Shown here in pieces: positions 1-6,455 of a stretch of DNA of 64,000 nt. The notes under the pieces were generated by a model, which did not search any database, was not told the origin of the DNA, and saw only the letters and a program-made list of their open reading frames with translations. The stretch comes from Fretibacterium sp. OH1220_COT-178. Its GTDB lineage: Bacteria > Synergistota > Synergistia > Synergistales > Aminobacteriaceae. Both the position numbers and the translations under genes were made by a program. The stretch is from positions 1-64,000 of the forward strand of contig NZ_RQYL01000008.1 of the NCBI RefSeq assembly GCF_003860125.1, read 5' to 3'. Each line of letters starts with the position of its first letter. The first letter of the stretch is position 1.

Positions 1-113
1 TGCCGGGCGGCTGCCACGACGCAGCCGGCCCGCGCCAGCACCGCCGCCGCCGCGGGGGTCAGCTGGTCCGCAGCCCCCGGCCCGGCCCCCACCACCCAGA
101 GTTCGTGCGTCAT
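1..113 (-). CDS. cbiE: Precorrin/cobalt-precorrin methyltransferase (CbiE-like), N-terminal part
   Basis: Only the first 37 codons are present; the gene runs off the left edge. The ATG overlaps the cbiD stop codon (ATGA at 110-113), so it is the next cistron of the cobalamin operon. The visible protein starts MTHELWVVGAGPGAADQLTP, the usual first beta strand and Gly-rich SAM-binding loop of tetrapyrrole methylases. Position directly after cbiD suggests CbiE (cobalt-precorrin-7 C5-methyltransferase), but other CobI/CbiF-family methylases begin in the same way, so the exact member is inferred. Confidence 0.75.
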   Translation of the reverse strand, partial: MTHELWVVGAGPGAADQLTPAAAAVLARAGCVVAAAR

Positions 114-1237
114 CCGCCATCCGCCTCCCGTCCTCGTTCGCACCACCCGGCGGCGCTTTCGGCCACGGCCTCCGCGTCCGGAGTGCGGCCCAGGATCGTC
201 CCCTCGTTGTCGATGAAGGCCGCCGCGACCGGCAGATCGCCGAAGGACCGGTCGGTGCACCGTCTGGCCACGACCTCCGCAAGCCGATCCCAGAGGAAAT
301 CCAGGTGCTCCTCCCTCAGGAGCTCCATGGCGTTCTCCGTCGTTCGGCAGCCGTAGAGCCGCTGCACGACGGCCCGGTCCGCGCCCGCCAGCGCGGCCTG
401 GGTGCAGAGCGCCTCCAGACGGCCGTCGGCGACGCGGTTGTGCGTGTTGAACGACCCCGCCGCAACCTTCAGGAGCTTGCCCGGATGCGCGCAGAACAGG
501 CAGCGCCGAAACTTCATGCGCGCGGCCTCGTCCAGCACGTGGCCGGGATAGTTCCCCGTCTGGATCACGCATCGCCCCGCAATCCCCCACGCCCTGCGGA
601 GCGCGGCCTCGCCCGTGGTCCCGAACGTCAGCACGACGTCCCGGACGCCCAGCGAGGCCAGAATGCTGAGCTCCAGGGTCAGGGACTCCAGAATCGCGGC
701 CTCGTCCATGGGCCGCACCACCCCGGACGTGCCCAGGATCGAGATTCCGCCCTCAATGCCCAGCCGCGGGTTGAAGGTGCGCCTGGCCACGGTCTCGCCT
801 CCGGGGACCGAGACCGTGACGCGCGCGGCGCGCTCGCCCGCGGCGTCCCTCACGGCGTTGGCTATCATGCCGCGCGGTGCGGGGTTGATGGCGGGCTCGC
901 CCGGAGGGACCTTCAGACCCGGCAGCGTGACCGTCCCGACCCCGGGCCCCGCCGCGAAGGTCACGGGCCCCGGGCCGTCGCCAAGCTCGACCGAGGCGCA
1001 GACGGTCAGGCCGTGCGTGGCGTCGATGTCGTCCCCGGCGTCCTTGACCACCCCGCAGCCGCCGTCGGGAAGCGGCAGGATGTCCAGCAGGAACCTCCGG
1101 CCCGTCGGGCCCTCCACCTCCACCTGAGCCGGGCACGACCCCGTGAGAAGGCGCAGCACGGCGGCCTTCGCGGCGGCGGCCGCACAGGCGCCCGTCGTCA
1201 CACCCTCCCGAAGTTTCTTCGCGCCCCCCGCGGCCAT
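110..1237 (-). CDS. cbiD: Cobalt-precorrin-5B C1-methyltransferase
   Basis: CbiD methylates C1 of cobalt-precorrin-5B with S-adenosylmethionine in the anaerobic branch of cobalamin synthesis. The 375-residue length is normal for the family. The N-terminus carries the family signature LREGVTTGACAAAAAKAA at about residues 9-26, and a Gly-rich segment near residue 200 (VVLTFGTTGEAALRR) is also typical. The ATG at 1237 is preceded by AGGAGGGGC. The gene starts 7 bases after the cbiC stop and its own stop overlaps the start of the next methylase, so translation is probably coupled. No truncation or frameshift is seen. Confidence 0.95.
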   Translation of the reverse strand: MAAGGAKKLREGVTTGACAAAAAKAAVLRLLTGSCPAQVEVEGPTGRRFLLDILPLPDGGCGVVKDAGDDIDATHGLTVCASVELGDGPGPVTFAAGPGVGTVTLPGLKVPPGEPAINPAPRGMIANAVRDAAGERAARVTVSVPGGETVARRTFNPRLGIEGGISILGTSGVVRPMDEAAILESLTLELSILASLGVRDVVLTFGTTGEAALRRAWGIAGRCVIQTGNYPGHVLDEAARMKFRRCLFCAHPGKLLKVAAGSFNTHNRVADGRLEALCTQAALAGADRAVVQRLYGCRTTENAMELLREEHLDFLWDRLAEVVARRCTDRSFGDLPVAAAFIDNEGTILGRTPDAEAVAESAAGWCERGREADGG

Positions 1238-1244
1238 GCCCCTC

Positions 1245-1856
1245 CTATGGCTCCATTCCGTAGAGGAGCGCGTTGACGATGGTCGAGGCCACCGGCGATC
1301 CGCCCTTGCGGCCCATCGCCGCGATGTGCGGCACGTCCGTGCCCACCAAAATCTCCTTGGACTCCACGACGTTGACGAACCCCACCGGCACGCCGATCAC
1401 CAGGGAGGGCCTGGCCGCGCCCTCCCGCACCAGCTCGCACAGGCGGATCAGGGCCGTCGGGGCGTTGCCGATGGCGAAGATCGCGTCCGGGGTCTCCTCA
1501 ACCGCCCGCTCCATGCTCACCACGGCGCGGGTGACCCCGCGGCGCAGCGCCTCGTCCCGGACGTCGGGGTCCGCCATTCGGCAGACCACCGGTACGTTCC
1601 AGCGCGCGGCGGAGGGCTTGGAGATCCCCGACGCCGCCATCGCCGTGTCGGTGACCACCGTGACGCCCCGCCGCAGCGCCTCGCGCCCCAGCCTCACGGC
1701 GTCGGGCGAAAAGACCAGGTTCCGGACGAAGTCGAAGTCCGCCGTCGTGTGGATCACCCGCTTGAGGACGGGAAGGTTCTCCTCGGGGCCCGTCCAGTCC
1801 CCCATCTCACGTTCGATGACGGCCATACTGGCCCGCTCGATCTCCTCCGGTCTCAT
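1245..1856 (-). CDS. cbiC: Cobalt-precorrin-8 methylmutase
   Basis: CbiC moves a methyl group from C11 to C12 of the corrin ring, giving cobyrinate. The protein has the family pattern: PEEIERASMAVI at the N-terminus, a central VVTDTAMAASGISK segment, AIGNAPTALIRL at about two thirds, and VGVPVGFVN-type and GRKGGSPVASTIVNALL motifs near the end. The start is uncertain. A TTG at 1889 keeps the frame open 9 bases after the upstream stop but has no clear ribosome binding site; the ATG at 1856, with GGGGAGG 11 bases upstream, matches the usual N-terminus better and was chosen. It lies between the membrane protein gene and cbiD in the operon. Confidence 0.92.
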   Translation of the reverse strand: MRPEEIERASMAVIEREMGDWTGPEENLPVLKRVIHTTADFDFVRNLVFSPDAVRLGREALRRGVTVVTDTAMAASGISKPSAARWNVPVVCRMADPDVRDEALRRGVTRAVVSMERAVEETPDAIFAIGNAPTALIRLCELVREGAARPSLVIGVPVGFVNVVESKEILVGTDVPHIAAMGRKGGSPVASTIVNALLYGMEP

Positions 1857-1898
1857 TCCGCCAAACGCCTCCCCATCCGCAATTTTCAACGACGCACG

Positions 1899-2789
1899 TC
1901 ACAGCAGCGGCAGCGCGGCCAACAGAAGGCTCGCCAACGACAAAAAAGCCACCGTCGCGACGTTCCAGAACAGCATCGACCGCGCCAGCCCCGCCGGGAA
2001 CAGGCCGAAATAGTAGCCCGCATTCTGGCGAAGCGCGCGGGTGACGATCCCCAACCCGTTCCCCAGCAGCAGCGCAAAGACCGTCTGGGCGACGGAGAGC
2101 TCCCCGGCCGCCAGGCTCCCGCCCGCGAGCGCCAGGGCCGCGGAGACGTGGGCGATGGACGCCGCCGCCACCGTCCAACCCGCAAGGGGCAGGAAGGTCC
2201 CCCCCATGAACCGGCTCCGGAGCGCCTCCTCCGCATAGGGGACCAGCGTGAACGCGACGGCGTAAAAGAACCAGGCCAGCGGCAGGGTCTTCAGGAGCTT
2301 CCGCCAGAGCCCGGAGACGCCGCGCCGCGCCGGGGGCGGGGCCTCCGGCTCCGGCGCGCCGGTCTCCCGCGCCCGCAGGATGCCCAGGACCATCACGAAC
2401 CGGACCGCGCTCCGCAAAATGAGGGTCAGGGCGAAGATTCCGCCCGCCAGCCCCGCCATGCTCACCGAGAGCACCAGCGTGGCGGGCCATCGGCGCAGGT
2501 ACCCCGGGAAGGCCAGCAGCAGCGTCCCCCACAGGGCCGTCCGGCGATCGATCCGCCCCTCGTCCAGAGCGGACGCCAGAAGCGCCGCGCCGGTCTTGGC
2601 CGAACCCAGGCTGAGGGTCAGGGAGAGCCCCAGCACCGGACCGATCCCGTGCCGGCGAAGCCAGGGCATCATCCTCCGCATCAGGCGATCCGCCAGCCCG
2701 AGCCTCAGGACGACGTCCCCGATCAGCAGTCCCAGGAGGATGTCGAGCGTCAGCCAGAGCTCGCCGACAAGAAGCGCCCGCCAATCCAT
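1899..2789 (-). CDS. Gate-like (nucleoside-recognition-type) membrane protein in the cobalamin operon
   Basis: A 296-residue integral membrane protein with about seven or eight hydrophobic segments and a charged Pro-rich loop near residues 145-165. The pattern of paired helices with Gly-Ser-Ala turns (for example LTLSLGSAKTGAALLAS) recalls the Gate or nucleoside-recognition family, but similarity is weak by eye. The ATG follows GGTGAGGGGTC. It sits between cbiL and cbiC with short gaps (25 and about 9 bases to the open frame), so it is co-transcribed with B12 genes. A role in cobalt or corrinoid movement is a reasonable inference from position only; no metal-binding motif is obvious. Confidence 0.6.
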   Translation of the reverse strand: MDWRALLVGELWLTLDILLGLLIGDVVLRLGLADRLMRRMMPWLRRHGIGPVLGLSLTLSLGSAKTGAALLASALDEGRIDRRTALWGTLLLAFPGYLRRWPATLVLSVSMAGLAGGIFALTLILRSAVRFVMVLGILRARETGAPEPEAPPPARRGVSGLWRKLLKTLPLAWFFYAVAFTLVPYAEEALRSRFMGGTFLPLAGWTVAAASIAHVSAALALAGGSLAAGELSVAQTVFALLLGNGLGIVTRALRQNAGYYFGLFPAGLARSMLFWNVATVAFLSLASLLLAALPLL

Positions 2790-2814
2790 GACCCCTCACC
2801 CCGAGAGGGGGCCG

Positions 2815-3504
2815 CTACCTCCACAGCAGCAACACCGACAAATACTCCTCGGCAGGGTCCAGGGCCGGATCGCCGTAAAGGACGCTCTCGTCCGGCAGGC
2901 CGGCTCGGTCGACCCGGACCGTCTCCCGCCAGGGCCCCGCTCCCAGCACCAACGGCCTCAGCCCCTCCCCCAGCGCGCTGGGCTTGTAGAGCGCGGCGGC
3001 GTCCGCAGCCCTCAGGGCCGCCTCGATGCGCGCCGGCTCCGCCGTAGCCGGGATGACGCAGAGCACGTCCTCGCCCAGGGCCAGGAACCTCCGGGCACAG
3101 GACGCGGCCAGGGAATGGGCCGAGACCCCGGGCACGAGGCGGAGCTCCAAACCCGGGACCAGCCCGCGCCAGACCTCGTAGAGGTACGCGCCGGTGGCGT
3201 AGAGGGCCGAGTCCCCGATCACCGGCAGCACGACGGTCTCCGCCCTCTCCCATCGCGGGCGGAGCTCCTCCAGCCGCTCGCGCAGAGCGGCGTCGCGCAC
3301 CGAGGCGTCGCGCACCATGGGAAAGACCACCGGAACGGCGGCCGATTCCCTCAGATGCCCGCGCAGAGCGGCGGCAGCCACGCTCGGCCTGCCGTCCCGC
3401 GAGTGCGGGATCAGCACCAGATCCGCCTCGTCGAGGGCGCGAAGCGCCCCCGCCGTCACCATATCCGGGTCGCCCGGACCTACGCCCGCAACGATCAGCT
3501 TCAA
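2815..3504 (-). CDS. cbiL: Cobalt-factor II / precorrin-2 C20-methyltransferase
   Basis: A tetrapyrrole (corrin/porphyrin) methylase of about 229 residues that adds the C20 methyl group early in corrin synthesis. It begins KLIVAGVGPGDPDMVTAG, the Gly-rich SAM-binding loop, and contains VVLPVIGDSALYATG and ELRLVPGVSAHSLAA, both typical of the CobI/CbiL group. The frame is open to 3552, but the family N-terminus and a good binding site (AGGGAG, 7-base spacing) point to the TTG at 3504. The gap to cbiK is 84 bases. CbiL rather than another methylase is inferred from the motif set and the neighbours. Confidence 0.85.
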   Translation of the reverse strand: MKLIVAGVGPGDPDMVTAGALRALDEADLVLIPHSRDGRPSVAAAALRGHLRESAAVPVVFPMVRDASVRDAALRERLEELRPRWERAETVVLPVIGDSALYATGAYLYEVWRGLVPGLELRLVPGVSAHSLAASCARRFLALGEDVLCVIPATAEPARIEAALRAADAAALYKPSALGEGLRPLVLGAGPWRETVRVDRAGLPDESVLYGDPALDPAEEYLSVLLLWR

Positions 3505-3588
3505 GCGATCACTCCCTATGAAAAAATCCCGGCCAACAAAGTTCCGGACCATTACGGTCCCGCCCCCGCCGGAGCTCGGCGGCAGGGC

Positions 3589-4431
3589 TCAGAGCAGCAT
3601 CTCGCGGATGCGCTCCACGAAGACCTCCGCCATCCGCGGGTCCTCGCCCAGCCCCACAAGATGGGGCTCGACATTCTCGTAGCCCTCCCTCCTCAGCCGA
3701 TGCAGCCAGGAGTCGTCATCCGGGCCCGCCATGTCGTTATTGGCGTGGTCGCCCGAGACGATCATGAGCGGGGAGAGCACCAACCTCCCGACGGAGGGGT
3801 GTTTTTTGAGGCCGCGGACGACGTCCTCGATCGTCGGCGCCGCCTCCACCGTGCCGATGAAGAACCGGCCGTCCGCGATCCGGTCCAGGGCCAGCTGGAG
3901 CTGGCAGTACATGGCGTTGGCACTGTGGGTGGGCGTGCCGTGCCCCATCAGGACGATCGCGGTCCCCTCGTCCTCCAGCCGGCGCCCGAAGCGGGCCGCC
4001 AGGATTTCGGCCATGCGGTCGCAGTCGGGCACGCTGTGGAGGTAAGGGGACCCCAGGGCGATCCTCCGGAACCCGTACTTGCCCCGGATGGAGGCGAAGG
4101 CGTCGACGACGCTCCGGATGTCGTCGTACTCCTCGCCGGGGATGATGTGCGTGGGCATCACGCAGACGCGGGTGATCCCCTCGTCCTGCATCCGGGCCAG
4201 GGCCTCGGCGGGCGTCGGGATCCCGACGTTCTGCTCGCGGGCGATCTTTCTGCGGATGATGTTGGAGGTGAAGGCCAGGCGGACCTGCGCCTCGGGAAAA
4301 GCCTCTTTGGCGCTGTCGACGAGGTTGTCGATGGCCCTGCGGGCCTCGGGCACGGAGGTACCGAACGAGACGACCAGGATGCCCGCCCTGTCGGGCCTCG
4401 CCCTTCCGTGAGGCGAAGCGGAGGATTTCAT
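3589..4431 (-). CDS. cbiK: Sirohydrochlorin cobaltochelatase
   Basis: CbiK inserts Co2+ into sirohydrochlorin, the committing step of the anaerobic cobalamin route. The 280-residue protein has the class II chelatase pattern: GILVVSFGTSVPEARRAID near the N-terminus, RLAFTSNIIRRKIA, the histidine-containing VMPTHIIPGEEYDDI, and VLMGHGTPTHSANAMY with the second candidate metal-binding histidine. There is no signal peptide, so it should act in the cytoplasm, unlike the exported CbiK known in Desulfovibrio. It is the first gene of the operon and follows a cobalamin riboswitch and terminator, so it should be shut off when B12 is plentiful. Confidence 0.95.
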   Translation of the reverse strand: MKSSASPHGRARPDRAGILVVSFGTSVPEARRAIDNLVDSAKEAFPEAQVRLAFTSNIIRRKIAREQNVGIPTPAEALARMQDEGITRVCVMPTHIIPGEEYDDIRSVVDAFASIRGKYGFRRIALGSPYLHSVPDCDRMAEILAARFGRRLEDEGTAIVLMGHGTPTHSANAMYCQLQLALDRIADGRFFIGTVEAAPTIEDVVRGLKKHPSVGRLVLSPLMIVSGDHANNDMAGPDDDSWLHRLRREGYENVEPHLVGLGEDPRMAEVFVERIREMLL

Positions 4432-4474
4432 CGCTTATATACCCCCTTCGTACGCACCGGCGGCGCAGCGGGCA

Positions 4475-4504
4475 CAAAAAAAGACACGAACCCGAGTCGT
4501 GTCT
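4475..4504 (-). terminator. Riboswitch-controlled intrinsic terminator before cbiK
   Basis: Reading leftwards, an 8-bp perfect stem (AGACACGA pairing with TCGTGTCT, 4482-4489 with 4497-4504) is followed by seven T residues. It lies between the cobalamin aptamer and the cbiK start, the standard place for the expression platform of a transcription-terminating OFF switch. Confidence 0.85.
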
Positions 4505-4570
4505 CGCTCTTTCACAGCACCGGTCATCTGCAAAGGAGTTCGCCCACGCAAACAATATCTCCCTCTCGCC

Positions 4571-4711
4571 TGCAGACGCGGTATCCTGACTTCCCCTCTT
4601 CCTCCTCCGCCCCTTCCCGGGGAGCGCCTCCCCAGTGGGTGTTCCGTGCGGATTCGTCCGGGCTACAGTGGCGGGGCCGCGCGGGCGTCGCACCCGCTTC
4701 CCGAGTCTGCA
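4571..4711 (-). promoter_or_regulatory. Cobalamin riboswitch aptamer
   Basis: On the minus strand the sequence holds the conserved aptamer elements in order: GGGAAGCGGGTGCGA, GCGGCCCCGCCACTGT, CACTGGG and the B12 box AAGTCAGGATACC. The ends pair as a P1 stem, TGCAGAC at 4705-4711 with GTCTGCA at 4571-4577. It lies in the leader of the cbi operon, so adenosyl- or other cobalamin binding should favour the terminator at 4475-4504. The identification rests on well-known consensus blocks of the family. Confidence 0.95.
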
Positions 4712-4741
4712 AGGACATATTCGGCATCCATTACGATTTCC

Positions 4742-4770
4742 ATTCAACCACACCAGCCCAGGCTTGTCAA
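4742..4770 (-). promoter_or_regulatory. Promoter of the cobalamin operon
   Basis: Minus-strand TTGACA (4765-4770), a 17-base spacer and TTGAAT (4742-4747). Transcription would begin just before the riboswitch aptamer. Confidence 0.7.
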
Positions 4771-4800
4771 CGCAAGCAAGGCAGCTGGACAAAGGCAGAA

Positions 4801-4822
4801 GGCCCTCCCCGAAGGAAGAGCC
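4801..4822 (-). terminator. Weak terminator-like hairpin after the Rpn-family gene
   Basis: Nine base pairs including GU pairs close a TTCG loop on the minus strand, followed by a short pyrimidine-rich run. It lies 30 bases after the Rpn-family stop codon and would limit read-through into the cobalamin operon. Confidence 0.4.
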
Positions 4823-4851
4823 TCCGCGACACGAGCAACGGCAGGCTCCAG

Positions 4852-5862
4852 CTAACGCAACCCCTCAATCTCCTCGATCGGGAGCCCCGTCGCCTCGGCG
4901 GCCGTACGGACATCCACCCCCATCCGAAGAAGGTTTCGCACCGTCTCCCGCTTGGCCTGTGCCATGCCCTGTGCCATGCCCTGCTCCATGCCCCGCTGCT
5001 CCGCCTTTTTGATCCGCGTCTCCTCGATCGCCCGACGGTCCAGCTCGTCCATCTGCGCCCGCAATTGATAATAACGGTACTCCGGCGTACCCCAATACTC
5101 CCGCTCCGCAGCCGTCACCTCTTCAAAAACCTTGTCCCCGGACAACGCCGTGCGCATCAGACTCACCCCCATTCCATCGTTGCTCATATAACCGCTCCAG
5201 ACCGCCAAACGCTCCTCGTCCGTCAGCTTGTGCGTCGGATCGGCCTTCATCCGTTCCCGGATCCGATCGATGCCGTCCCGGAACTTCTTCAGCTCCACAT
5301 AAACCAGCAGCTCATCCCACGTCAGGACCTTCCGCGTAACCGGGTTCGTCAGGACAAAGTCCCACACCCCCGGACGCTCCTCCGGAAACAGGGGAAAACC
5401 CAGCAGCGATATCAGAACCGTCGCCCTCAGGTCGTGGTAGCTCCTCCCCGCGCCCAGCTGACGCACATAGCTCTTCCCCCAATAATAGAGGCAGCGCGGG
5501 ACAAAATGTTCGTGCCCCTCCCGCTGAAGCTCGATGTTCAGATGCCGGCCATGCTCGTCCACCGCACGGAGGTCCAGACGGGCGTGCTTCCTCCTCCAGC
5601 CCTCCGGGGCAAGCTCCGTCTCCGCAAGCTCCAACCGCCTCACCCGAGGATGTCCCAGGGTCTCGAAGATCGCGTTGACGAGATCCAGAAGAAGGTGCGT
5701 CCGAGAGGGGCGCCCCAGAAGGAACCGGAAAAACAGGTCCGTCGAGCGGTCGATCTCGGTCGGCAGCTCCCCCCGCTCCTCCAGAAGGAGCATCTCGCGC
5801 CGCTCCTCCCGCGTCAGCTTCAAAAGGCTCCCATCCGAGCCGCTGCCAAGCCCCTTTCCCAC
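4852..5862 (-). CDS. Rpn family recombination-promoting nuclease / PD-(D/E)XK transposase-like protein
   Basis: Proteins of this family (YhgA/Rpn, related to transposase_31) have a PD-(D/E)XK nuclease fold and are linked to RecA-independent recombination. Seen here: EIDRSTDLFFRFLLGRPSRT near the N-terminus, LDLRAVDEHGRHLNIELQRE (the family D...E-x-Q active-site region) about residue 120, and YYWGKSYVRQLGAG. The C-terminus has a low-complexity GMEQGMAQGMAQAKRE repeat and an RTAAEATGLPIEEIEGL helix that ends most family members. The frame is open to 5952, but the GTG at 5862 follows GAGGTGAGG and lies downstream of the likely promoter, so it was chosen. The gene stands alone between the flagellar and cobalamin genes. 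Confidence 0.8.
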   Translation of the reverse strand: MGKGLGSGSDGSLLKLTREERREMLLLEERGELPTEIDRSTDLFFRFLLGRPSRTHLLLDLVNAIFETLGHPRVRRLELAETELAPEGWRRKHARLDLRAVDEHGRHLNIELQREGHEHFVPRCLYYWGKSYVRQLGAGRSYHDLRATVLISLLGFPLFPEERPGVWDFVLTNPVTRKVLTWDELLVYVELKKFRDGIDRIRERMKADPTHKLTDEERLAVWSGYMSNDGMGVSLMRTALSGDKVFEEVTAAEREYWGTPEYRYYQLRAQMDELDRRAIEETRIKKAEQRGMEQGMAQGMAQAKRETVRNLLRMGVDVRTAAEATGLPIEEIEGLR

Positions 5863-5909
5863 AGCCTCACCTCGCTTCGGATCCCCATTCGCTTTAAAAC
5901 TTCGGCTAC

Positions 5910-5918
5910 AGTATAGCA
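5910..5918 (-). promoter_or_regulatory. Extended -10 promoter of the Rpn-family gene
   Basis: Minus-strand TGCTATACT is an extended -10 element (TGn plus TATACT) without a clear -35. It directly follows the T-run of the flaG terminator and lies about 50 bases before the chosen GTG start. Confidence 0.45.
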
Positions 5919-5942
5919 AAACGCCCTCCCCGGAGGGAGGGC
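5917..5942 (-). terminator. Terminator after flaG
   Basis: An 8-bp perfect stem (GCCCTCCC with GGGAGGGC, 5923-5930 and 5935-5942) with a 4-base loop, then GTTTTGC on the minus strand. It begins 6 bases after the flaG stop. Confidence 0.65.
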
Positions 5943-5948
5943 TTTGCA

Positions 5949-6332
5949 TCACACGACCACGTCCAGCCGCTCGTTCAGCGTCTCGCGGATCCGCGAGACC
6001 AGCTTCACGATCTCGTCCGCGGGAATCTTGCGGACGATGTTTCCGTCTAGGGTCTCGATCACCTGAATCTGGACCATGCCCGCCTCGTCGATCACCTCGT
6101 ACTTGAGGTGCCGGTTGCTCGGCGTCAGGCTCTCGACCAGATCGGCCGTCCTCTTCAGGAGGGACTTCAGCCCCTCCCTGTCCAACTCCAACAGCGGGTC
6201 CGGAGAGTTCTCGGCGGACTCGGGCGGCACCGCCGCCCCGGGCTCGACGCCCGAAGCACGCCGCAGGGGCAGACCCTCAGCGGGTGGGGCCTCGGGAATC
6301 GTCGCCCCGCCCGGAGTCAAACGAACCTCCAT
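5949..6332 (-). CDS. flaG: FlaG-family flagellar protein
   Basis: A 127-residue protein with a variable, Pro-rich N-terminus and a conserved C-terminal half. The segment LKYEVIDEAGMVQIQVIETL followed by GNIVRKIPADEIVKL is the FlaG signature; FlaG is thought to affect flagellar filament length. The ATG at 6332 is preceded by AAGGTGAG with good spacing; an in-frame GTG nine bases earlier is less likely because the binding site would be adjacent to it. It follows the flagellin gene on the same strand after 123 bases. No flagellar sigma-28 site is obvious in front of it, so it may be read from the flagellin promoter. Confidence 0.85.
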   Translation of the reverse strand: MEVRLTPGGATIPEAPPAEGLPLRRASGVEPGAAVPPESAENSPDPLLELDREGLKSLLKRTADLVESLTPSNRHLKYEVIDEAGMVQIQVIETLDGNIVRKIPADEIVKLVSRIRETLNERLDVVV

Positions 6333-6378
6333 AGCCCTCACCTTCCTTCGTCAAACTTGCCGCAACTTTGAGAGGAGA

Positions 6379-6405
6379 GGGAAAGGGAACGAAAACCCCT
6401 TTCCC
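6379..6405 (-). terminator. Hairpin after the flagellin gene
   Basis: A 9-bp perfect stem (GGGAAAGGG with CCCTTTCCC, loop 6388-6396) lies 50 bases after the flagellin stop. There is no T-run, so it may serve as a 3' stabiliser or a weak terminator between flagellin and flaG rather than a strong intrinsic terminator. Confidence 0.45.
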
Positions 6406-6455
6406 TCAAGTCGATACGGGCCGCTAAACAGCCCTCTCAAAGACGGAGTGTACGG

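Noticed and set aside
2380-5916. 1178-codon open frame across the cobalamin operon and Rpn gene
   Set aside because: It runs through several clearly coding minus-strand genes and through the riboswitch; composition artefact.
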